From contig JAEINP010000038.1 in NCBI GenBank assembly GCA_016342355.1, positions 1-49,434 of the forward strand: a stretch of DNA of 49,434 nt, written 5' to 3'. Position 1 is the first letter of the stretch. Each line of letters begins with the position of its first letter. The translations under genes and the position numbers were made by a program. This stretch comes from Desulfatibacillum sp. Lineage in GTDB: Bacteria; Desulfobacterota; Desulfobacteria; Desulfobacterales; Desulfatibacillaceae. The notes under the pieces are model-generated. The model was given only the letters and a program-made list of their open reading frames with translations. It had not been told where the DNA came from and made no database searches. This document shows positions 37,090 to 45,862 of the stretch, piece after piece.

Positions 37090-38307
37090 TTATTCCGCAT
37101 CCAGTCCAAAGGCTGTATGAAGCACCTTGCAGGCCAGCTCCGCGTACTTTTCCTCCACCACGCAGGAAATACGGATTTCAGAGGTGGAAATCATCATGAT
37201 ATTGATGTTTTCGGCAGCCAGGGTGGTGAACATTTTGGCGGCCACGCCGTGGTGGCTTTTCATGCCCACTCCCGTCACAGACACTTTGGCGATGTTGTCA
37301 TCTCCCGCCACGGATTCCGCGCCTATTTCACGGGCGGCTTTTTCCACAATAACAAGGGCTTCCTTGTAATCGGTCTTGGGAACCGTGAAGGTGATGTCCG
37401 TCATGTTGCTGGCCCGGGTGTTCTGGATGATCATATCCACGGAAATGCCAGCGTCTGCCACGGAGGAAAACACTTTGGCGGCGACGCCGGGTTCGTCCGG
37501 AACTTTGCTCACGGTGATCCTGGCATCGGATTTTACAAAGGTGACGCCCGCCACCAGCATACGTTCCATATCCCTGTCTTCACTGACTATCATGGTCCCT
37601 TCCTCCTCATTGAATGACGAACGTACATGCACCGGGACATTGTGCTTGGCGGCAAACTCCACGGAGCGAATCTGGAGCACCTTGGCGCCCAGACTGGACA
37701 TTTCCAGCATGACATCATGGGTCACGCATTTGAGTTTGCGGGCCTTGGAAACCACCCGGGGGTCGGCTGTGTACACACCGTCCACGTCCGTATAAATCTC
37801 ACAGGAATCCGCATTGAGAGCGGCGGCCACGGCCACGGCGGATGTGTCGGAACCGCCCCGGCCCAGAGTTGTGATATTGCCGTTTGAATCCACTCCCTGA
37901 AAACCGGCAACCACCACGATGGAACCCGCTTTTAGCTCCTCGGCGATGGGGTCGGCCTGGACATCCATAATTCGGGCGCTTTGGGAGGCGTCATTGGTGA
38001 GTATCCGCACCTGATGGCCCAGGAAAGATCTGGCCTTATAACCCATCTGTTCCAGGGCGATGGCAAGGAGCGCCACGGTGGTTTGCTCCCCGGTGGCCAG
38101 CAGTACGTCCATTTCCCGTTTGTTGGGCCGGTCCGTGAGCACCTCCGCCATTTGTATAAGGTGATCCGTCACACCGCTCATGGCCGACAAAACCACCACC
38201 ACCTGGTTGCCGGCATCAAAGGTTTTGGCCACGCGTTTGGCCACCTCCTTGATGCGCACCAAGTCTCCCACTGAAGTCCCGCCGTATTTTTGTACTATTA
38301 AACCCAT
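37090..38307 (-). CDS. lysC: Aspartate kinase
   Basis: A 405-residue enzyme that phosphorylates Asp at the head of the Lys, Met, Thr and diaminopimelate pathways. The N-terminal KYGGTSVGD, the conserved ATGEQTTVALLA and LGRGGSDTSAVAVAAAL are intact, and two ACT domains (about 265-405) should give feedback control by end products. It is the last gene of the minus-strand operon; the TsaE gene ends 19 bases upstream. The length and layout are those of the monofunctional bacterial LysC. Confidence 0.96.
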   Translation of the reverse strand: MGLIVQKYGGTSVGDLVRIKEVAKRVAKTFDAGNQVVVVLSAMSGVTDHLIQMAEVLTDRPNKREMDVLLATGEQTTVALLAIALEQMGYKARSFLGHQVRILTNDASQSARIMDVQADPIAEELKAGSIVVVAGFQGVDSNGNITTLGRGGSDTSAVAVAAALNADSCEIYTDVDGVYTADPRVVSKARKLKCVTHDVMLEMSSLGAKVLQIRSVEFAAKHNVPVHVRSSFNEEEGTMIVSEDRDMERMLVAGVTFVKSDARITVSKVPDEPGVAAKVFSSVADAGISVDMIIQNTRASNMTDITFTVPKTDYKEALVIVEKAAREIGAESVAGDDNIAKVSVTGVGMKSHHGVAAKMFTTLAAENINIMMISTSEIRISCVVEEKYAELACKVLHTAFGLDAE

Positions 38308-38326
38308 GCTGTACCTCGCATTAAAG

Positions 38327-38806
38327 TCAAATTGAAAATTGGAAGCCCTTTAACAGATTAACCATTTGTTGTCCAGTAGGATGGATGAAGATTCTTCTCC
38401 GAGTCTCTCCCAAGGGGGTGATATGGATAAACAGGTCCGGTTTAAGATCTTCGAAATCAGAACGATCCGCCCATTCCACAATCACCACGGATTCTGAATC
38501 CGCCAGTTCAAAGAGGCCGATATCCTCCAGGTCCACATCGCCGGAAAGCCGGTACAGGTCTGCATGCTGAAGCAGCAGCCTGGCCGGATACTCGTTCACC
38601 AGAGTGTAGGAAGGGCTTGTTACTGGCACATCATCAGGCACCCCCAATCCCCTTGCAAGGCCTTGGACAAAGCAGGTTTTCCCGGCCCCTAGGTCTCCCA
38701 CCAGGGCGATTACGCAGCCCTTCTCAAAAGCCAGACCCAGTTGAAGCCCTAGTTCCCGGGTTTGAGAGGCTGAAGCTGTTTCAAAGGTCCGGGAATACTC
38801 AGGCAT
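38327..38806 (-). CDS. tsaE: tRNA threonylcarbamoyladenosine biosynthesis ATPase TsaE
   Basis: A 159-residue P-loop protein that with TsaB and TsaD makes t6A37 in tRNAs that read ANN codons. Walker A is GDLGAGKTCFVQGL near residue 38, and SPSYTLVNEY, LQHADLYRL and VIVEWADR follow as in the family. Its start overlaps the nnr gene stop by eight bases, so translation is coupled. Other t6A genes are elsewhere. Confidence 0.95.
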   Translation of the reverse strand: MPEYSRTFETASASQTRELGLQLGLAFEKGCVIALVGDLGAGKTCFVQGLARGLGVPDDVPVTSPSYTLVNEYPARLLLQHADLYRLSGDVDLEDIGLFELADSESVVIVEWADRSDFEDLKPDLFIHITPLGETRRRIFIHPTGQQMVNLLKGFQFSI

Positions 38807-40355
38807 TTTTCCAAACTCCGTCCAAAGCCCTGGGGACGGAGTTCATGACATCCGTGGCAAGATAACCAACAGGGGCTACGTTTTTAGCCAGCAGATCCGC
38901 TGCCGCACCATGGACATACACACCCAACCGGGCGGACCGTTCAGGGCCCAGGCCTTGGGACAGAAAGCCGCCAATCAAGCCGGTGAGCACGTCTCCCATG
39001 CCGCCTGAGGCCATGCCGGGGTTGCCGGTGGGATTGATGCACACCATGCCGTCCGGGTGGGCCACGATGGTCCTGGCGCCCTTGAGCACCAAATGAACCT
39101 TGAACTCCATGGCGAATTTGCGCGCCCAGCCCATGCGGTCCTGCTGGATTTCCCCGGTACTGGTTTTAGCCAGCCGGGCCATTTCGCCGGGATGAGGGGT
39201 CAGGACTATGGGAGATCGGGCCTTTTTGAGAATGTTCGGGTCTTCGGCAATGAGGTTCAGGGCGTCCGCGTCCGCTATTAAGGGCACAGGACAGCCCAGG
39301 ATAAGGGCTTCCACCACTTTCCCGGTTTCGTCGTGGGTTCCGAGCCCCGGACCGATCGCCAGAGCGGTCTTTCCTGCCAGCAATTTGTAAATGGCGTCCA
39401 AGGCGTTTTCAGCCACGCTTCCATCCTGGGTTTCCGCAAGTGGTGCGGTCATGGCCTCGATCACCTGCCCCTCGAATATGGGGCACAGGGTCTTTGGCCC
39501 GGCAAGGGTTACCAAGCCCGTGCCAGCGCGCATGGCGCTCATGGCAGCCATGGCCGCCGCCCCGGTTTTACCGGGAGAGCCTGCCACCACCAGTAGGTGG
39601 CCTAAATCGCCTTTATGGATGTGATCGGGCCGAATAAGGGCTGGCCCCAACAACCGGGGAGAAACCAGCCTGTGTTTGGCGCCTACGTTTTTGGCGACTG
39701 ATTTTGGAATGCCAATATCCACCACATGGAGTTCGCCGGTAAGCCCGGCTCCGGGCATGACCGCCTGTCCCACCTTGGCGAATCCAAAGGCGGCTGTGGC
39801 GTCTGCTTTAATGCACATGCCGCATTGGCCGGTGTCAGCGAACAGGCCTGAGGCGATGTCCACGGCGAAAACAAAACCCGTGGTGTAATTGATGTATTGG
39901 ATGACGTCCCCGTATAGGCCTGTCACCGGGGAGGATAGGCCGGTTCCCAGGATGGCGTCCACCCACACGTCATAAATCTGCATGGAGGTGCGTTTTTCCA
40001 AAAAGGTGTCCAAGTCCGCGATTTCAACCAGGGGCAGGCCCATTTTCCGGATCAGATCCAGGTTGGCCTTGGCGTCCCCTTGCAATTCCCTGGCCTGGGC
40101 CAGCAGGAAAACCACCACATGGACACCCCGATCCGCCAGGCAGCGGGCAATGACGAAACCATCGCCCCCGTTGTTTCCCTTGCCGCAGACGACAGCCACT
40201 CTTTTTTTTCTGATATCCTGAACATGGGAACACAGAATGTCCGTGGCGCCCCGGCCTGCGTTTTCCATCAGAACACGCCCGGGAATGCCGAATTCCTCAA
40301 TGGTGCGGCGATCCATTTCCCGCATCTCTTCTGCAGTTACCAGGTACACTATCAC
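38799..40355 (-). CDS. nnr: Bifunctional NAD(P)H-hydrate epimerase / ADP-dependent dehydratase
   Basis: A 518-residue repair enzyme for hydrated nicotinamide cofactors. The N-terminal epimerase domain (about 1-215) carries MENAGRGATDIL and GKGNNGGDGFVIARCL. The C-terminal ribokinase-like dehydratase (about 225-515) carries VAGSPGKTGAAAM and the ADP site NPTGNPGMASGGMGDVLTG. The two domains are separate genes (nnrE, nnrD) in some bacteria but fused here as in E. coli. It lies 24 bases after pdxJ and overlaps tsaE. Confidence 0.95.
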   Translation of the reverse strand: MIVYLVTAEEMREMDRRTIEEFGIPGRVLMENAGRGATDILCSHVQDIRKKRVAVVCGKGNNGGDGFVIARCLADRGVHVVVFLLAQARELQGDAKANLDLIRKMGLPLVEIADLDTFLEKRTSMQIYDVWVDAILGTGLSSPVTGLYGDVIQYINYTTGFVFAVDIASGLFADTGQCGMCIKADATAAFGFAKVGQAVMPGAGLTGELHVVDIGIPKSVAKNVGAKHRLVSPRLLGPALIRPDHIHKGDLGHLLVVAGSPGKTGAAAMAAMSAMRAGTGLVTLAGPKTLCPIFEGQVIEAMTAPLAETQDGSVAENALDAIYKLLAGKTALAIGPGLGTHDETGKVVEALILGCPVPLIADADALNLIAEDPNILKKARSPIVLTPHPGEMARLAKTSTGEIQQDRMGWARKFAMEFKVHLVLKGARTIVAHPDGMVCINPTGNPGMASGGMGDVLTGLIGGFLSQGLGPERSARLGVYVHGAAADLLAKNVAPVGYLATDVMNSVPRALDGVWKNA

Positions 40356-40379
40356 GCCTCCGGTGCATTGCTGAAAGAA

Positions 40380-41087
40380 TTAAACCTGCCTTGCCAGGGC
40401 CAGCATTTCCTTGACTGCGGCGTCCAGGCCGATAAACACAGCCCGGCTGATAATGGAATGGCCAATGGAGAATTCCTGAATTTCCTTCACCCCTACGAAA
40501 TCCTTGATGGAACGGATGTCAATCCCGTGTCCTGCATGGACCTCCAGGCCCACTTTTCTGGCCAATCGGGCCGCTTCCTGGATGGCAGCCATGGCACGGG
40601 GAGTGCGCTTTTCGCAAAAATCTCCCGTATGGAGCTCCACCACGTTCGCCCCCACTTTGTGGGCGGCTTTTATCTGATCCACAGAGGGGTCTACAAAAAG
40701 ACTGACCTTCATTCCTCCGCCCTGGAGGGTTTTTATGGCCTCGGCAACCATGTCTTTATGCATCACCACATCAAGGCCGCCCTCGGTGGTGATTTCTTCC
40801 CGCTTTTCAGGCACCAGGGTCACTTGGTCCGGCTTGACCTCCAGAGCGATGCCGATCATCCCGGGTGTGGCTGCCATTTCAAGGATCAATTTACTTTGGA
40901 CAATTTGGCGGATTACCCGAACATCCCGATCCTGGATGTGGCGTCTGTCTTCCCTCAAATGAACCACCACTCCGTCGGCTCCGGCAAGTTCCACCAATAC
41001 AGCTGCCGCAACCGGGTCCGGATAGTTGACACCCCTGGCCTGCCTTAAAGTTGCAACATGGTCCACATTCACTGCCAAACCCGCCAT
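40380..41087 (-). CDS. pdxJ: Pyridoxine 5'-phosphate synthase
   Basis: A 235-residue TIM-barrel enzyme that joins deoxyxylulose 5-phosphate and 3-amino-2-oxopropyl phosphate in the DXP-dependent B6 pathway. The N terminus NVDHVATLRQARG, then VHLREDRRHIQDRD, the catalytic KPDQVTLVPEKREE and HAGHGID are complete. In many proteobacteria acpS follows pdxJ; here the nnr gene follows directly after 24 bases and no acpS is in the window. Confidence 0.96.
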   Translation of the reverse strand: MAGLAVNVDHVATLRQARGVNYPDPVAAAVLVELAGADGVVVHLREDRRHIQDRDVRVIRQIVQSKLILEMAATPGMIGIALEVKPDQVTLVPEKREEITTEGGLDVVMHKDMVAEAIKTLQGGGMKVSLFVDPSVDQIKAAHKVGANVVELHTGDFCEKRTPRAMAAIQEAARLARKVGLEVHAGHGIDIRSIKDFVGVKEIQEFSIGHSIISRAVFIGLDAAVKEMLALARQV

Positions 41088-41100
41088 TTTATATCCCTTT

Positions 41101-41535
41101 CTATATATCTTTCAACTTTTCGAATAGTTCCGATTCCCTGACCTGCATGAGTTGGGCTTCCTCCGGCTCTCCATGGTCATGACCCAGAAGGTGAAGAATT
41201 CCATGGATCAGTAACTCAAGCAGCCGGGTATCCAGGTCTGTGCCCCCATCCTCGGCTTCCCGGGCTGCGACGCCCGTGCACAGCACCACGTCCCCAAGGA
41301 TTTCCGGGTTGATTTCGTTAAAAGGCCCTTCGGTCATGGGAAAGGCCAACACATTGGTGGGGCCTTTTTTGCCCACATATTCCTCATGGAGTTCCGCCAT
41401 GCGAACATCATCCACAATTAGGATGGAAAGTTCGGAATCAGGACAGCCCAAGACGTTTAAGGCTTCCTGAGCTGCTGTTTCCATCCTTGGCAGGTTTATC
41501 TCCGTTTTTTGTTGATTGTCCGTTAGAACCGGCAT
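41101..41535 (-). CDS. ybeY: Endoribonuclease YbeY
   Basis: A 144-residue zinc endoribonuclease for 16S rRNA 3' maturation and ribosome quality control. The catalytic motif is LLIHGILHLLGHDH, in which three His bind zinc. The start at 41535 is chosen because PVLTDNQQ resembles the usual N terminus, and AAGGAGAAGG lies upstream. This start lies 98 bases inside the end of pgpH in another frame. A later ATG at 41484 would remove the usual first strand. It is followed by pdxJ. Confidence 0.93.
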   Translation of the reverse strand: MPVLTDNQQKTEINLPRMETAAQEALNVLGCPDSELSILIVDDVRMAELHEEYVGKKGPTNVLAFPMTEGPFNEINPEILGDVVLCTGVAAREAEDGGTDLDTRLLELLIHGILHLLGHDHGEPEEAQLMQVRESELFEKLKDI

Positions 41536-43885
41536 TGGCCTTTTTTCCTTCTCCTTTGGGTGTCGCCTCAATATATTCTATGCGATGGTGGTAGATTCCG
41601 GCAAGGATCTGGTTAAAGCTCTTGGCTATCTGGTGCAGGTCCTTGAGAGTCAGTTCGCATTCGTCCAACTGGCCATCTGAAAAAACGTTGTTGACCAGCC
41701 TTTGCACCAATCCCTGTATCCTGGCAGGGGTGGGGTTTTCCAATGTCCGGGAGGCTGCCTCCACAATATCCGCCAGCATGACCAGCCCTGCTTCTTTGGT
41801 CTGGGGCTTGGGGCCGGGGTAACGGAAATCCGCTTCGCTGACGTTCTCTTCGCCCCTGAGTTGCTTGGCTTTTTCGAAAAAATAGCTGATACGGCTCGTT
41901 CCGTGATGCTGTTGGATGGTGTCGGCTATGGCCTTGCCCAGCTTGTATCGGTTGGCCATTTCCACCCCGTCCCGCACATGGGCGATCAGGATAAGGCTGG
42001 ACATGGAGGGCGCCAGCTTGTCATGCCGGTTTTTCCCGCCCATTTGGTTTTCTATAAAATACAAGGGTTTATTTATCTTGCCGATGTCGTGGTAATACCC
42101 GCATACCCGAGCCAGCAGAGGGTTGGCCCCTATGGTTGTGGCTGCGGCCTCCACCAGACTGCCCACAATCACACTGTGATGGTAAGTTCCCGGGGCCTCC
42201 AGCATGAGCCTGCGTAAAACGGGCTTGTCCAGGTTCGCCAGTTCCAGGAGCTTGATGTCCGTGGCGAAACCAAAAGATACTTCCACAAGAGGAACAATCC
42301 CGGCGGTCAGCACCCCGGCGCCCATTCCACCCACAAAGGCCATCACCATGTCTTTAAACAAAGGATTGACTGTCGGCGCTCCTGTATACAGATACAAAGC
42401 AGCCACCAAACCGACATTCAGCAATCCCACCTTGGCCCCGGCCTTAATGAACACGTTACGTTCGCGGCACTCCTTGATCCAGTAGGCCCCCATGGTCGAA
42501 TTGAGGAAAAAAAACGTCCAGGTCTGGAAAGGATTTTCAAATAGCGCGGAGGCAAAAAAACCCATGGCAATGGCAAAGGGAAGAGCCACCTCCAGCCCTA
42601 AAAAGAGGCACAAAATCATGGAGCCGGCTGCCAAAGGCGCCGCGAAAATCGCCGGGGAAGTAAAAGGGGTAGCCGCCGCCTCATGAGGAAAGACCATGGA
42701 AATAGTCAGGAAAAGGCGGGCCACCACGAAAAAGCTCAGGAGAACAAGACACACGAACAAGAACTCCCGGCCCTTTTGTTCCTGGGCGCGGCTGGTTGGC
42801 CTAAGGTACACCAAATGAAAGGCAATGAGAAAAAACAACACGATAAAGCCCATGCCAATGCTTCGGATGACCGTGCGTTTGCGGCCTTCGTCATCCTGGA
42901 GGGCGTTTAGCTTAAGCACATGCTCCGCCGTTACCCTTTCCCCTTCTCTCAGAAGCATTTCCCCGGCCTTAATCTTGTAATGGACCATGGTTATCATGTC
43001 CCGGGCGTTTTGCTTTCTGTTCAGGGTCTCCTGCATGTTCAGGGAGATATTGGGCCGGATGAGCTTTTGGGATAGGTCCACAATAATGGCGATGGCTGTG
43101 TGGTTGAGATCCTTCAGAATGGGATCGCCCACCACCCGCACCATGGTACGCGCCTGGGCATAGCTATAAAAACGCTTTAGGCTTTGGACATATTCTTCGG
43201 ATTGGGATTGGAGGCCCCGAAGCATGATTCCCCGGTTGGCTTCCTCAAGGAGGATTTCCTTGTTGGCCACCACGCCATTGCTAATGATTTGACGGGTGAT
43301 TTGTATTATGTAGTTTTCAACTTCCTGGGGAAAAGACTCCTTGCCCAGGAATTTATAGTCTTCGTCCGAAATTTCCGCTCCCAGAGTCTTTTCAAACTGG
43401 GCTTTGTTTTCCCTCAGAAGATCCGTAAGGGGGCGGATGGCGGGCGGAGCGTTCAAAGGCGCGGATGGGGCAGCCTGCTCCCCCCCTGCTGCCTCCCCTG
43501 TCTGATTGATGACCCGTGCCGCCTCTTCCAGGGCCTTGGCATGGTCGGATATGATTTTCCGGGACATATCAAAGGCGTCATGTATCCGCTGGATGGTGGC
43601 GCTGATCATGGCTTCATCCCGGTCATAGACCGTCAAAACAGCTTCCACCGCCCTCCGTTGATTCTCTTCCGTAGCCTCGGTGTTTTCGATATACAGATCC
43701 CGAGGCGCCTTAATGTTCTTTGCCGCAATATCCCCCACGTTATAGGTGCGGGAGGTGACCACCAAGCTAGGGTAAATCAGCAGTGTCACCAGGACAGCCA
43801 CCGTGCAAAGCACCCAAAAGACCAGGGAGTTGCTATACGACGAAAACTTGCCCAGGATGCGTTCTTTTAGACTATGGAAAAACAT
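41438..43885 (-). CDS. 7TM-HD-domain phosphodiesterase (PgpH-like)
   Basis: An 815-residue membrane protein of the 7TMR-HD family, whose studied members hydrolyse cyclic-di-AMP. After a first membrane helix (about 22-42) a periplasmic 7TMR-HDED domain (about 50-330) follows, then about seven membrane segments (about 345-530) and a cytosolic HD domain with HHSVIVG and YYHDIGKINKP near residues 560-600. The last 60 residues are a low-complexity Lys/Gly/Ser tail that overlaps ybeY by 98 bases in another frame. No c-di-AMP cyclase is in the window, so the nucleotide is uncertain. It sits between phoH and ybeY, as in many bacteria. Confidence 0.92.
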   Translation of the reverse strand: MFFHSLKERILGKFSSYSNSLVFWVLCTVAVLVTLLIYPSLVVTSRTYNVGDIAAKNIKAPRDLYIENTEATEENQRRAVEAVLTVYDRDEAMISATIQRIHDAFDMSRKIISDHAKALEEAARVINQTGEAAGGEQAAPSAPLNAPPAIRPLTDLLRENKAQFEKTLGAEISDEDYKFLGKESFPQEVENYIIQITRQIISNGVVANKEILLEEANRGIMLRGLQSQSEEYVQSLKRFYSYAQARTMVRVVGDPILKDLNHTAIAIIVDLSQKLIRPNISLNMQETLNRKQNARDMITMVHYKIKAGEMLLREGERVTAEHVLKLNALQDDEGRKRTVIRSIGMGFIVLFFLIAFHLVYLRPTSRAQEQKGREFLFVCLVLLSFFVVARLFLTISMVFPHEAAATPFTSPAIFAAPLAAGSMILCLFLGLEVALPFAIAMGFFASALFENPFQTWTFFFLNSTMGAYWIKECRERNVFIKAGAKVGLLNVGLVAALYLYTGAPTVNPLFKDMVMAFVGGMGAGVLTAGIVPLVEVSFGFATDIKLLELANLDKPVLRRLMLEAPGTYHHSVIVGSLVEAAATTIGANPLLARVCGYYHDIGKINKPLYFIENQMGGKNRHDKLAPSMSSLILIAHVRDGVEMANRYKLGKAIADTIQQHHGTSRISYFFEKAKQLRGEENVSEADFRYPGPKPQTKEAGLVMLADIVEAASRTLENPTPARIQGLVQRLVNNVFSDGQLDECELTLKDLHQIAKSFNQILAGIYHHRIEYIEATPKGEGKKANAGSNGQSTKNGDKPAKDGNSSSGSLKRLGLS

Positions 43886-43942
43886 GACCTCCTCAACAAA
43901 ACACCGGCTCCATCGGACTTAAGAAGCAGGCTTTTTTTTCTG

Positions 43943-44950
43943 TTAACGGCTCGCCATTTTTTCTGCGGCCTTTTTGGCATCGTGCTTTTCATACGCCTGG
44001 ATGATGTCGCAAACCAAGCGGTGACGAACCACATCCCTTTTTCCGAAATACATAAATTCAATTCCGGGAATGTCTTGAAGCAATTCTTTGACTTCCACCA
44101 GTCCCGAGCCCTTGGTGTTGGGCAGATCGATCTGGGTAATGTCTCCGGTGATTACCGCCTTGGAATGGAATCCAATACGGGTAAGAAACATTTTCATTTG
44201 TTCCGAGGTGGTGTTCTGGGCTTCGTCCAGGACCACAAAGGAATCATTCAAGGTGCGTCCCCGCATGAAAGCAAGGGGCGCCACCTCTATGATCCCTTTT
44301 TCCATCCACGCCCCGGCTTTTTCAAAGGGTATCATGTCGTGAAGGGCATCGTATAAAGGCCGCAGGTAGGGATTCACCTTCTGGGCAAGGTCTCCGGGCA
44401 GGAAGCCCAGGGCTTCCCCGGCCTCCACTGCAGGACGGGTAAGGACAATCCGGTTCACCTGCCCCTTGGAAAGGGCCGAAACAGCCATGGCCATGGCCAG
44501 GTAGGTCTTTCCCGTGCCAGCAGGGCCAACTCCGAACACAATGTCGGAACGCCTGATGGCTTCAATATATTCCTTTTGAGCCCTGCTTTTAGGGGTGATG
44601 GATCGCTTTTTGGACGTAATAAAAATTGTGTCCAGAAAAATGTCCTTGAGCTTTTGGCGGTGGTCGGCCGACAGAATCCTCACGGCATTATCCACGTCGG
44701 TATCATAGATGGGGTAGCCCTTCCTGATAAGGCCATACAGCTGGTTCAGGATATTCTCCGCCAACTCCACGGTAATGGGGTCCCCCTGGAGAGTAAGCTG
44801 GTTGCCCCTGGCATTGATGCTGATATCAAGAGCCTGGCCAATGCGGATGATGTGGCTGTTGTGCTGACCGAAAAGCTGCCTGGCACTATCGTTCTCGTCA
44901 AATTCCAGGGTGCTTTCCTGCCAGTTTTCCTCTGTTTCTTGTGGTCCCAT
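43943..44950 (-). CDS. PhoH-like ATPase
   Basis: A 335-residue protein of the PhoH/YbeZ family, RNA-associated ATPases that work with YbeY. A short N-terminal domain (about 25-115) precedes the P-loop domain: Walker A GVGPAGTGKTYLAMAMA near residue 138 and Walker B SFVVLDEAQNTT. It begins the minus-strand operon phoH-pgpH-ybeY-pdxJ-nnr-tsaE-lysC. The N-terminal KH-like part (ARGNQLTLQGDPITVELAENIL) is as in YbeZ. Confidence 0.94.
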   Translation of the reverse strand: MGPQETEENWQESTLEFDENDSARQLFGQHNSHIIRIGQALDISINARGNQLTLQGDPITVELAENILNQLYGLIRKGYPIYDTDVDNAVRILSADHRQKLKDIFLDTIFITSKKRSITPKSRAQKEYIEAIRRSDIVFGVGPAGTGKTYLAMAMAVSALSKGQVNRIVLTRPAVEAGEALGFLPGDLAQKVNPYLRPLYDALHDMIPFEKAGAWMEKGIIEVAPLAFMRGRTLNDSFVVLDEAQNTTSEQMKMFLTRIGFHSKAVITGDITQIDLPNTKGSGLVEVKELLQDIPGIEFMYFGKRDVVRHRLVCDIIQAYEKHDAKKAAEKMASR

Positions 44951-45151
44951 ATTAATCGGCTTCCGTTTACTCCTTGCAAGTTATTGGGGCGTCGGGATTC
45001 ATTATGCTTGATTTTGAGCCAATCCCAAGCCGCCAACGCCCTATTTTTGGAGTCAGACCTGCTATCATATCACCCCATAAAAGGGAATGCAAATTTCTCT
45101 TTATTTCAGGGAAATAATGGAAATTAATCGCTACGCTATATGGGCAGGCAA

Positions 45152-45862
45152 TCAGGGCCGGGTGAAGTAGTAGACACAACTTTTGCCGATAAAGGGATTC
45201 AGAAGCCTGTCCAGGGTGCGCGTGAGCCAGGGTTTCTTCATAATATCCCAAACCAGGAAACGATGATACAATATCACCAGCCTGGACTTCTCGTTGTCCA
45301 GGCCAACTGTGCATTTTAGCCACCAATAGGGGGCGTGGAGAGAATGGGCGAAATGGCTTGCGCGGCACCGCATGCCGGTTTGTTCGATGAGTTTTAACAA
45401 TGATTTCCTGGTGTAAATTCTAATGTGCCCGCCTTCGGTATGGTAGTATTGCTCCGAAAGGGTCCAACAAATGACTTCGGGCAGATACCGGGGCACACTC
45501 ACCGCCAGAACCCCGTTGGGCTTTAAAACCCGCACCAGTTCCGCGGCGGCCTTTTTGTTGTTGGGAATGTGCTCCAGCACCTCAGAACAGATAACGGCGT
45601 CAAAAAAACCGTCAGAAAAAGGCAGGCGCGTGCAGTCCCCGGAAAAAACCTGCCAAGCGCCGCCGCCGCCCATGTCGGCGTCTTCCATGGCGCAGAGCAT
45701 GCTACGGGTCTGGGCCACGTCCCTATGGTTCAAATCCAGGCCAACGGCAACAATGCCGGGCTGGGAATAGGCTTCGCAGGTATGGCGGCCCTCTCCGCAG
45801 CCCACATCCAGGACCTTGCTTCCCGGTTGGAGCTTGAGGCGTTTGAAATCAACGGTAAGCAC
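45152..45862 (-). CDS. Class I SAM-dependent methyltransferase
   Basis: A 236-residue methyltransferase of the Methyltransf_11/UbiE-like type. SAM motifs are VLDVGCGEGRHT near residue 18, an acidic residue after GLDLNHRD, and ICSEVLEHIPN, with VRVLKPNGVLAVSVPR after it. The C terminus is not like UbiE. It overlaps the glycosyltransferase gene upstream by 14 bases, so a target in the same polysaccharide or glycolipid is likely. The substrate is unknown. Confidence 0.85.
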   Translation of the reverse strand: MLTVDFKRLKLQPGSKVLDVGCGEGRHTCEAYSQPGIVAVGLDLNHRDVAQTRSMLCAMEDADMGGGGAWQVFSGDCTRLPFSDGFFDAVICSEVLEHIPNNKKAAAELVRVLKPNGVLAVSVPRYLPEVICWTLSEQYYHTEGGHIRIYTRKSLLKLIEQTGMRCRASHFAHSLHAPYWWLKCTVGLDNEKSRLVILYHRFLVWDIMKKPWLTRTLDRLLNPFIGKSCVYYFTRP

